A stretch of 64,000 nt of DNA, taken from assembly GCA_947375185.1 (NCBI GenBank), contig CANCEU010000004.1:1-64000 (forward strand). The letters are read 5' to 3'. Below the pieces are notes generated by a model that made no database searches, was not told the DNA's origin, and was given only the letters and a program-made list of their open reading frames with translations. Position 1 is the stretch's first letter, and every line of letters begins with the position of its first letter. Below are positions 52,548 through 60,389 of the stretch, one piece after another. The DNA is from Chitinophagaceae bacterium. GTDB taxonomy: Bacteria > Bacteroidota > Bacteroidia > Chitinophagales > Chitinophagaceae. Made by a program: the position numbers and the translations under genes.

Positions 52548-55379
52548 ATGAAAAATTTTAAGGCAATAATTACAATGTTCGTGTTGATATTATTAAGTTG
52601 TCAATTGCAAGCACAGGTTAGTGGAGGAATATTTTTTCAAGCAGTGGCAAGAGATAATTTTTCAAATCCTGCAAAAGACAGAAAAATATACTTGCAATCT
52701 AGTATTATACAGTCCACGGCAAATGGAACCAAAGTATTAATTGAGGAGCATCAAACAACTACTGATGCCGCTGGAATTTTTAGTATCAGTATAGGTAATG
52801 GTACTAGAGTGGGAGGGACTGCTTCGGGTTTAGCAAATATTGATTGGGCCAATGGGCCCTTTTATTTAAACTTAAAAGTGGCAATCACACCTGTAGCGGC
52901 TGATGCAAGATGGAATTATAGTAATGAATGGATCGATATGGGGACTACTAATTTTGGTGCTGTTCCTTATGCATTATATTCATTAAATACAGGTGGGATT
53001 AGTCAAAAATTAAATATTGCAGATAGTTCAAAATATGTTACGCCAACAATGCTTTCTGCAAAAACTTTTGATACCACAAGTTTGTCTAACAGAATTAACT
53101 CAAAATTAGATACTACTAAATTGGGTGTAGCCAATGGAATTGCCACACTTAATTCATCTGGAATCATTCCTTCTAATCAATTACCACCAGTTACATTTTC
53201 TTCAACAAGTGTTGTAGCTAGTGATGCTGATATGACTGCTTTGTCTACTGCAATTGTTGGAAGCATAGCAATAAGAACTGATGTAAGTAAAAATTATGTT
53301 TTAAGTGCTTTGCCTGCTAGTAATTTGTCAAATTGGATTGAATTATTAACCCCAGGCGCTCCTGTGCAAACGGTGAATGGTTATTCAGGTTCAGTGAATT
53401 TAGCCAAATCAGATATAGGATTGAATAATGTTGATAATACAAATGATGTAAGTAAACCAGTTTCAAATTTGACACAAGCGGCTTTAAATTTAAAATTAGA
53501 TGCGAATAAGGTTGGTGCGGCAAATGGTACAGCAAGTTTGAATGCAGCAGGAAAAATACCAACGGATCAAATCCCTGCTATCTCATTTTCAAGTGTTAAA
53601 GTTTTAAGTAGTCAAGCGGCTATGTTGGGATTAAGTAGTGCAGTTGTGGGTAGTGTAGTTATTAGAACTGATGTCAATAAGAACTTTGTTTTAGCTGCAA
53701 GTGATCCAAGTGTTTTAGCAAATTGGATTGAATTATTAACGCCAGCTCCTCCAGTGCAATCCGTAAATGGGTATGCCGGCAATGTATCATTAGTAAAAGG
53801 GGATCTTGGGTTAGGGAATGTAGAAAATACAAGTGATGCGAACAAGGCAATTTCAACTGCAACTCAAAATGCTTTAAATTTAAAAGCAAATAGCACTGAT
53901 GTTAATACGGCATTAGCTCTAAAAGCGCCAATTGCTTCACCCACATTTACAGGAACCGTAACAACAAGTGCTATGAATACTGGTGCTATTAGTGCAACAA
54001 GTATTACATCACCTGTTTTAGCATCAACACCAATTAATTTATCTTATACAGGAACTAACATCAATTGGAATACAGGTTTAGGACTTAACGCAGCAATTAC
54101 ACTAACACAAAATAGCACTTTGAATTTTACAAGCTTACCTGTATCAGGGACCAATGGAACGCTTGTAATTACACAAGATGCAACAGGTGGTAGAACGTTG
54201 ACTTTGCCATCAACAACGAATAAAATTTTAGGTTCTACATCCACCACCTCAATACCATTGTCATCAGGTGCAGGTGTAAAAGATATTTTAAATTTCTACT
54301 ATGATGGAACTTCTTTTTATTGGAATATAGGACAAGGGTATGGACAAAATACAATACCTGCAACTACCAATTTACAATTAGGAGTTACTGGAACTTTACA
54401 AGTTTCAAACGGTGGTACTGGGGGGACGATATTCAACGGACTTATTAAGGGTAATGGAACAAGTGCTATGACAACTGCAATGGCATCGGTGGATTATCAA
54501 GCACCAATAACATTGACAACTACAGGAGTTGGTTCAGCAACATTTTCAGGATCTGTTTTAAATATACCTACTCCTTCGTCAAATTCAGCAGCTATTAATG
54601 CTGGGACATTAACTGGAACTACTTTAGCAACCAATGTGGTGAATTCAAGTTTAACAGGAGTGGGCACTATCACAAGTGGTACTTGGAGTGGAACAACTAT
54701 TGGAGTTGCTAATGGTGGAACTGGCGCATCAAATGCGGTAGGTGCAAGGACTAATTTAGGATTGGGTAATGTTGAAAATACTGCTTTAAGCACATGGACT
54801 GGCTCAAGTAATTTAACAACAGTTGGAAGTTTGAGTGCTGCTGGTAAGGCATTTTGGTTTCAAGATTTAATTCTTGGGTATGGAACAACTTTTGGGACCA
54901 TATCAACTGACGCTGCTGATGGCTCTAAGTATATTTCATTTTTACCAAAATATGGCGTAGAATCAACAAGACTTTGGCCATCAGGAAATGTGACCATACA
55001 GCATGGGGGGGCTTATACCGACAATGGCTATACTTTGGATGTTCAAGGAAATTCAATTGCAAAGTCATATAAAATGACAGTTCCAGCAGCCATTACAGCA
55101 ACAGCAACTACAAATATTGATTTGTCAACAGGGAATATGTTTAAAGTAAATTTAGGTGCAAACATAACTTCGCTAACATTTAGCAATGCAATTCCTGGAA
55201 CTTACATCATTGAGTTTATTCAGGATGGAACTGGAAATAGAACTTTAATATTTCCTGCAGCCTGGAAGTGGTCTGGTGGAACTACACCAACCATTACTTC
55301 AGCTGCAAATAAGATTGATATTGTAACAGTAATTTATGATGGTACTACTTATTTTGCATCCATTGTTCAAAACTTTTAA
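52548..55379 (+). CDS. Secreted tail-fibre-like repeat protein
   Basis: A 943-residue protein starting at MKNFKAIITMF, with signal peptide ending QLQAQ. Residues 24-145 form an N-terminal domain typical of Bacteroidota surface proteins (GIFFQAVARDNFSNPAKDRKIY, VPYALYS). Residues 186-445 hold two consecutive 130-residue repeats. Then come phage tail-fibre-type motifs: GLGNVENTSDANKAISTATQ, ALKAPIASPTFTGTV, VSNGGTGG, GVANGGTGASNAVGARTNLGLGNVENT. The C terminus is a Ser/Thr/Gly-rich beta region ending YFASIVQNF. No T9SS domain or chaperone (S74) domain seen. The LamG gene follows after 3 bp. Confidence 0.85.
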   Translation: MKNFKAIITMFVLILLSCQLQAQVSGGIFFQAVARDNFSNPAKDRKIYLQSSIIQSTANGTKVLIEEHQTTTDAAGIFSISIGNGTRVGGTASGLANIDWANGPFYLNLKVAITPVAADARWNYSNEWIDMGTTNFGAVPYALYSLNTGGISQKLNIADSSKYVTPTMLSAKTFDTTSLSNRINSKLDTTKLGVANGIATLNSSGIIPSNQLPPVTFSSTSVVASDADMTALSTAIVGSIAIRTDVSKNYVLSALPASNLSNWIELLTPGAPVQTVNGYSGSVNLAKSDIGLNNVDNTNDVSKPVSNLTQAALNLKLDANKVGAANGTASLNAAGKIPTDQIPAISFSSVKVLSSQAAMLGLSSAVVGSVVIRTDVNKNFVLAASDPSVLANWIELLTPAPPVQSVNGYAGNVSLVKGDLGLGNVENTSDANKAISTATQNALNLKANSTDVNTALALKAPIASPTFTGTVTTSAMNTGAISATSITSPVLASTPINLSYTGTNINWNTGLGLNAAITLTQNSTLNFTSLPVSGTNGTLVITQDATGGRTLTLPSTTNKILGSTSTTSIPLSSGAGVKDILNFYYDGTSFYWNIGQGYGQNTIPATTNLQLGVTGTLQVSNGGTGGTIFNGLIKGNGTSAMTTAMASVDYQAPITLTTTGVGSATFSGSVLNIPTPSSNSAAINAGTLTGTTLATNVVNSSLTGVGTITSGTWSGTTIGVANGGTGASNAVGARTNLGLGNVENTALSTWTGSSNLTTVGSLSAAGKAFWFQDLILGYGTTFGTISTDAADGSKYISFLPKYGVESTRLWPSGNVTIQHGGAYTDNGYTLDVQGNSIAKSYKMTVPAAITATATTNIDLSTGNMFKVNLGANITSLTFSNAIPGTYIIEFIQDGTGNRTLIFPAAWKWSGGTTPTITSAANKIDIVTVIYDGTTYFASIVQNF
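53103..53882 (+). repeat. Two tandem 390-bp repeats within the tail-fibre-like gene
   Basis: Two consecutive units of exactly 130 codons. Each contains NxxGxIPxxQxP, a V-G-S-x-x-I-R-T-D-V segment, WIELLTP, VNGYxGxV and the GLxNVxNTxD tail-fibre motif. They differ at many residues, so the duplication is not very recent. Confidence 0.85.
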
Positions 55380-55382
55380 TTA

Positions 55383-56117
55383 ATGAAAAGGTTATTTATA
55401 TTTCTTCTTTTTATTTATGTTAATGGGCAATCTCAAATTGTGCCATTTAGCTTTGTAAAAAGGCCTGCTCCTGTAAATTTAAATACAATTGTTCCAGATG
55501 GACTTACTTTATATTTAGATGCAAATGTTTCATCAAGTTATAATTCAAACCATCCTAACATCTGGAATGATTTAAGTTCAAGTGGAGGTTATGCTGATTT
55601 GTATAATACATCTTATAGTAATTTAGGGGGTGGTTCAATAGCATTTAGTGGTGGTGCTTATGGAGATGTTATAAATTCTTCACTTAATAATACAGCTTAT
55701 ACAAAACAAGTATGGGTATATATTAATTATGCCGCTGATAATAATATTCTTAGTGGTGATTTTGGTTCCCTGCATTATTTGTATCCATATGGTACCAATA
55801 ATTACACTTCCGGACATACTTTTCCTCCTTCAGTATATAGTGCATCTCCAATAAGTTATAATGTTTGGAAAAATATAGTTGTAACTTTTGATAGCGGAAG
55901 TGGTGGATGGAATTTATATATAGATGGCGTTTTAGATGCCTCTAATACTACTGATACCAATCCTTTATCTGGTGTAGGTAAAATGTATTTAGGTGCATTT
56001 GGTGGAGGTTATAATTTAGAAGGGTATATTGGCCAAGTACTTGTTTATAATCGAGCATTAACTGCTGCAGAGGTTGTAAGAAATTTTAATGTTACAAAAA
56101 CAAGATTTGGCTTTTAA
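55383..56117 (+). CDS. Secreted LamG/concanavalin-like protein
   Basis: A 244-residue exported protein (MKRLFIFLLFIYVNGQSQ). One concanavalin-type domain: VPDGLTLYLDANVSSSYN, IWNDLSSSGGYADLYN, KNIVVTFDSGSGGWNLYIDGVLDAS, LEGYIGQVLVYNRALTAAEVVRNFN and final KTRFGF. The YNRALTAAEV...FN..K.RFG ending is the classic form seen in phage and cyanophage tail proteins. It follows the tail-fibre-like gene by 3 bp and closes operon A. Confidence 0.84.
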   Translation: MKRLFIFLLFIYVNGQSQIVPFSFVKRPAPVNLNTIVPDGLTLYLDANVSSSYNSNHPNIWNDLSSSGGYADLYNTSYSNLGGGSIAFSGGAYGDVINSSLNNTAYTKQVWVYINYAADNNILSGDFGSLHYLYPYGTNNYTSGHTFPPSVYSASPISYNVWKNIVVTFDSGSGGWNLYIDGVLDASNTTDTNPLSGVGKMYLGAFGGGYNLEGYIGQVLVYNRALTAAEVVRNFNVTKTRFGF

Positions 56118-56156
56118 ATAAAAATTATTGAGGTAACGAATTAGATGATGGTTTTC

Positions 56157-56174
56157 ATTTGTACCAATTTGTAC
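56157..56174 (+). repeat. ATTTGTAC direct repeat, forming GTAC-N6-GTAC
   Basis: ATTTGTAC occurs twice, 10 bp apart. The GTAC copies give a symmetric GTAC-CAATTT-GTAC element centred 22 bp upstream of the FNR-like box in the same gap. Confidence 0.4.
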
Positions 56175-56181
56175 TAGTGAA

Positions 56182-56197
56182 GTTGATTGCAATCAAC
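56182..56197. promoter_or_regulatory. Consensus FNR/FixK-type box upstream of the T9SS propeller gene
   Basis: GTTGATTGCAATCAAC is a 16-bp perfect palindrome containing TTGAT-TGCA-ATCAA, the full FNR/FixK consensus. It lies 56 bp before the propeller gene's ATG in a 135-bp gap. Confidence 0.6.
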
Positions 56198-56252
56198 GTA
56201 TTTTCAAGAGTTAAAATCATAATCTAATATTTCTTTAATTTTCTCTAATTAT

Positions 56253-59150
56253 ATGCTAAAATGGCATTTTATAATTTTCATACTATTTACCAGTATTGTA
56301 ATAAACGCACAAACAATAACAAATCCATGGATTACATTCGACAATAGAAATTTAAATGCTGTTGCATTGGCAATTGATAATTCAGGTAATATGTATACCG
56401 CAAATCAGGGTATCAGTTCGGTAAGTAAAATTACACAGCAAGGTGTGGTGACGAAATTTTGGGGGAATTTAGACTCGAGTGCTAATCCAAATGCTATAAC
56501 AATTGATAAATTAGGTAATATTTATACTGCTAATAAGGGCAATAATACAGTCAGTAAAATTACACCACAAGGTTTAGTTACAAAAACCTGGGCTCTCTTA
56601 GATACAAATGCAATTCCTTTTGCTATCACCATTGATAGTATTGGTAATATATATACTGCGAACCTAGGCAATAACACAGTTAGTAAAATCACACCACAAG
56701 GATCTATCACGAAAGCATGGGCAAATTTAGATTCTAATGCTGCTCCAAATGCTATTGCTATAGATAATTTGGGTAATGTATATACTGCCAATAGTAGAAA
56801 TAATACAATAAGTAAAATTACACCTTTAGGGGTAGTTGCAAAAATTTGGGCAAACTTTTCTACAACTATAAATTATCATATAGAAATTGCTACAGACAAT
56901 CTAGGAAATGTTTATACCATTAATTCAGGGTTGACATCGAATAATGCTAATGTATATAAAATTAATCCAAATGGTATTATTTCACTATTATATACTTTTT
57001 CTGCAAATACATATGCGGGACTTTTTAATTATAAAATCACTCTTGATAAAAATCAAAATATTTTTGTAACGAACGCTTATAGTAAAATAATTACAAAAAT
57101 ATTTAATTCTGGTTCCGTGCAAAATATAGCAACTTTAAAATATGGTCCAAATTTTATAATAGCAAGCAATGACGGATTTTTTTATACAACGAATGGCGGT
57201 TCAGTAAGTAAGATTGCAAATTCAATTGTTACGAACTACGATTTGTCAAATAATATTAATCCATATGGGATTGTTACTGATAGTTTGGGTAATGTATTTT
57301 CTATAAATAGTGAATCAACACTATCTAAAATATCACATACAATTAGTAGAATTTCAACGAATGGTATATTGAATCAAAAATGGGTATTATTTGATTCATC
57401 TTTTATTTCAAGATATCCTTTAACAGCCGATCATTCAGGTAATATATTTGTAGTCAATGATACTACAAGATATTTATATAAAATTTCAAATTCAACAACC
57501 GATACTAGCTGGGGAGGTTTTCAGGAATCTAGTATAAAATATTCAACTAAAATTACAAGTGATAATTTTGGGAATATCTATTTGGCTCATACCTATGGGG
57601 TTGTTAGGGAATTCTATATGGTTAGCAAATTCTCAAAAGAAGGATATTTTCGTGGCTATGTTCTTGAAAATACTGTGCCAACTGGTCCGATGACTTTATG
57701 TGTTGATCAATTTGGTAATATATATGTGGGAGACAGTCAAAGAAAAATCAATAAAATTGACGCTAACGGCGTTATAACATATAAATGGGCTGATTATAGT
57801 GTCTTTGAAAAAATTATTGCTGATATATATGGTAATATATATTGTACTAGTTCTACTTCAATCCGAAAATTATCATCAAGTGGCAAACTCCTTCAAACCT
57901 GGGATGGGTTTACAAATATCAATGATTATGCTGTTGATCATTTAGGAAATTTTTATTTTCTTCACACTAATCCAGTTACAGGTCTTTCTTCTGTGAATCG
58001 TATCGATAAAAATGGGGTACTTAAGAATAATTGGGTGAGTGGATTTAAGTATTCAATGCCTGATGCATTGAATAATCCAAATCATACAATGAATTATGAT
58101 ACCGTTTTAAATAAGATATATATTTTAAACAATCCAAATATTGATGGGACCAATCCTTACATCATTAAAATTGATACCTGCTCAATAATTCCTTCAACTC
58201 CGATTATGACTTTAAGTGGAAAAAAATCAATATGTGCAGGAGATTCTGCAATTTTAATTAGCAATAGCCTAAACGGAAATAAATGGTATTTAAACGACAC
58301 CTTAATTAAAGATTCTACTAGGGCTACATTACTTGCTAAAATAAAAGGTAACTATAGTTTAAAAAGTGCAATTAATGGTTGCTTTAGTGCATCTAGTAAT
58401 ATCATTGATATTTCGATAAATCCAGCTCCTACTTTACCACTAGCGAAAGACACCACTTATTGTAATGGCTCAATCACAGATACCTTAAAAGTGATTGCAA
58501 CTACTGGGAATAAATTACAATGGTATGGTACTAATGCAACAGGTGGAATTGGAACAAGTGTTGCAATTAAACCTATCAGTAATACAAATGGGGGTACTAA
58601 TTATTATGTTAGTCAAGTAAATATATTAACAGGTTGTGAGGGTCCAAGAGCTAAAGTAAACGTAACTATTAATCCAGTCCCAATTGCACCAATATTGAGT
58701 AGGGATGTAAATAATTTTTTAATTGCAAATACAAACGGTATTACTTGGTATAAAGATGGTACCACTTTGCAAGACACTTCACAAAAATTTAAACCAACTT
58801 TGGCAGGATCATATACCGCAAAAACTTTTTTAAATGGTTGCTTTAGTGCATCAAGTGCAGCATATTATTATTTAGTAACTGATATTGTAAATATTAGTAC
58901 AGATGAATATATTAAGCTTGCTCCAAATCCATTTGTAAATCAATTGAATTTTGATTTTTTCTTAAAAGGATATCAGAGATTAAACATGGAAGTATTTGAT
59001 ATTTCAAGTGGCGCTAAAGTTGTCAGTAAGCAAAACCTAACCCCGGGAATGCCAATTTACTTAGGGGAATTAGCTGCTGGGACTTATATTATTATAGTAA
59101 CTTCAAATGATCAAAAGTTATCTTATCAATTCAAAATGGTAAAACTTTAA
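56253..59150 (+). CDS. Secreted NHL-type beta-propeller protein with Ig-like domains and T9SS sorting domain
   Basis: A 965-residue exported protein. Signal peptide to NAQ (residue 20). Residues 33-650 are propeller repeats built on IDxxGNxYTANxGNNTVSKITPQG. Cysteine-containing Ig-like domains follow around residues 645-890, with two copies of an NGCFSASS motif. The last 77 residues form a type A C-terminal sorting domain (LAPNPFVNQLNF ... YIIIVTSNDQKLSYQFKMVKL), which directs export through the type 9 system and attachment to the cell surface. The lipoprotein gene follows by 4 bp. Ligand unknown. Confidence 0.88.
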   Translation: MLKWHFIIFILFTSIVINAQTITNPWITFDNRNLNAVALAIDNSGNMYTANQGISSVSKITQQGVVTKFWGNLDSSANPNAITIDKLGNIYTANKGNNTVSKITPQGLVTKTWALLDTNAIPFAITIDSIGNIYTANLGNNTVSKITPQGSITKAWANLDSNAAPNAIAIDNLGNVYTANSRNNTISKITPLGVVAKIWANFSTTINYHIEIATDNLGNVYTINSGLTSNNANVYKINPNGIISLLYTFSANTYAGLFNYKITLDKNQNIFVTNAYSKIITKIFNSGSVQNIATLKYGPNFIIASNDGFFYTTNGGSVSKIANSIVTNYDLSNNINPYGIVTDSLGNVFSINSESTLSKISHTISRISTNGILNQKWVLFDSSFISRYPLTADHSGNIFVVNDTTRYLYKISNSTTDTSWGGFQESSIKYSTKITSDNFGNIYLAHTYGVVREFYMVSKFSKEGYFRGYVLENTVPTGPMTLCVDQFGNIYVGDSQRKINKIDANGVITYKWADYSVFEKIIADIYGNIYCTSSTSIRKLSSSGKLLQTWDGFTNINDYAVDHLGNFYFLHTNPVTGLSSVNRIDKNGVLKNNWVSGFKYSMPDALNNPNHTMNYDTVLNKIYILNNPNIDGTNPYIIKIDTCSIIPSTPIMTLSGKKSICAGDSAILISNSLNGNKWYLNDTLIKDSTRATLLAKIKGNYSLKSAINGCFSASSNIIDISINPAPTLPLAKDTTYCNGSITDTLKVIATTGNKLQWYGTNATGGIGTSVAIKPISNTNGGTNYYVSQVNILTGCEGPRAKVNVTINPVPIAPILSRDVNNFLIANTNGITWYKDGTTLQDTSQKFKPTLAGSYTAKTFLNGCFSASSAAYYYLVTDIVNISTDEYIKLAPNPFVNQLNFDFFLKGYQRLNMEVFDISSGAKVVSKQNLTPGMPIYLGELAAGTYIIIVTSNDQKLSYQFKMVKL
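56349..56864 (+). repeat. Four 129-bp propeller repeats
   Basis: The first four propeller units have an exact 43-codon period (aspartates at residues 42, 85, 128 and 171 of ID..GN.YTAN). Later units diverge in length and sequence. Confidence 0.8.
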
Positions 59151-59154
59151 GCAC

Positions 59155-59592
59155 ATGAAACACTTAAATTTTTTAATTATATTAATTACAATTTTAATAC
59201 TTTCTTGTAGTAAAGGTGGTGATACTGCTTCAAATTCCCCAACGACAATACCTACGCCAACACCGACACCTACAGAATCTCCTGTTGCTTTTACAGTGAA
59301 TGTTGATCCAGGTACAGGTAATATTTTAGCAGTTGTTGGATCATCTCAATTGATAGGGGTTAAAGTTAGTTCTACTATTCCTTCTGCGGGAGTTACAATT
59401 GCTGTGACAGTTTCCAAGGATGTAGATAATTCAACTGTGTTTACAACTTCAAATTCAAGTGTAGCTGCTGATAATAATTTTACCATTACAGGGTTGACTC
59501 CAGGAGCTTTATGCACTGTAGCAGTTGTGGTTACTTCAAAATCAAATGCTACAAATACTAAAACAGTTTCGTTTAAGTTGGCAGTTAAATAG
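59155..59592 (+). CDS. Small lipoprotein, paralogue B
   Basis: A 145-residue lipoprotein with lipobox ILSCSKGG, a Thr/Pro-rich linker and the same C-terminal domain as the lipoprotein at 42.3 kb (VNVDPGTGNIL, KDVDNSTVF, SSVAADNNFTITGLTPG shared exactly or nearly so; about 75 percent identity over 104 residues by eye). It is 4 bp downstream of the T9SS propeller gene and presumably co-transcribed. It may be a surface partner of the propeller protein. No functional motif recognised. Confidence 0.8.
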   Translation: MKHLNFLIILITILILSCSKGGDTASNSPTTIPTPTPTPTESPVAFTVNVDPGTGNILAVVGSSQLIGVKVSSTIPSAGVTIAVTVSKDVDNSTVFTTSNSSVAADNNFTITGLTPGALCTVAVVVTSKSNATNTKTVSFKLAVK

Positions 59593-59670
59593 ATTTTCCA
59601 ATTATAAGTATTAAATCATACATTTTGACGTAATAATAGCATCAATATAAGATTTCTTAGAAAATATAGG

Positions 59671-59702
59671 TTTGCTATGTAGTAGCAATTAATTTATATT
59701 TG
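59671..59702 (+). promoter_or_regulatory. Predicted promoter of the second tail-fibre/LamG pair
   Basis: TTTG, a 20-nt spacer, then TATATTTG closely match the Bacteroidota -33/-7 promoter. The transcript would start shortly before the ATG at 59722, which favours that start over the track's TTG at 59704. Confidence 0.55.
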
Positions 59703-59721
59703 TTTGATCTATTTTACAAGT

Positions 59722-60387
59722 ATGATAAGGAGGTTTATTTTCATTATTGGGGTCTTTTTTTCCATTCATCTGCAAGCACAAACAGGTATTGGAACGATTA
59801 CGCCTAATTCGTCTGCTAAATTAGAAATTGCCGCAACTGATAAAGGGTTACTCATTCCAAGAATGACCGCTACGCAAAGAGGAAATATTGTTTCTCCAGC
59901 GAATGGCTTACTAGTGTTTCAAACTGATGGGGTGATTGGTTTTTATGTTAATACAGGTACTGCAGTATCACCAGTTTGGTCAAGGGTAAACATGGATTGG
60001 ACAAAAACTGGAAATGATATAGCCTATACCGCTGGGAATGTTTCCACAACGGGGGCTTTGACGGGGGGGAATTCAAGTACTTCTTCTATCTCTGGATTTG
60101 TGGCGAACATTAATACTCAATCAGGAACTACTTATTCAATTGATGCTACTGATAATGGTAAAGTGATTCAAACCACAGGTGCATCAGCTATCACCATATC
60201 CATTCCAACTGGTTTGCCTACTGGATTTAATTGTACAGTAGTGCAAATGGGGGCAGGGCAAATTACCTTTTCAGGAACTTTTTTAAATAGAACTGGATTT
60301 ACTAAATCAGCTAGTCAATATTCAGTAATTAGTATTTTGAACTTAGGAAGTAATAATTATCTTGTTACTGGCGAAATGAGTAATTAG
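59722..60387 (+). CDS. Short secreted tail-fibre-like protein
   Basis: A 221-residue protein starting at [13 protein letters not shown], signal peptide ending LQAQ. The N-terminal module ([36 protein letters not shown]...[19 protein letters not shown]) is a common head of Bacteroidota proteins with phage-fibre repeats. The C-terminal 90 residues form a beta-rich domain ([22 protein letters not shown]) resembling phage fibre tip regions. It is followed after 2 bp by a LamG gene, repeating the arrangement at 52.5-56.1 kb. Confidence 0.8.
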   Translation: MIRRFIFIIGVFFSIHLQAQTGIGTITPNSSAKLEIAATDKGLLIPRMTATQRGNIVSPANGLLVFQTDGVIGFYVNTGTAVSPVWSRVNMDWTKTGNDIAYTAGNVSTTGALTGGNSSTSSISGFVANINTQSGTTYSIDATDNGKVIQTTGASAITISIPTGLPTGFNCTVVQMGAGQITFSGTFLNRTGFTKSASQYSVISILNLGSNNYLVTGEMSN

Positions 60388-60389
60388 TT

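Noticed and set aside
56522-56791. 89-aa minus-strand ORF with internal repeats
   Set aside because: Its repeats are just the antisense reading of the 129-bp propeller repeats.
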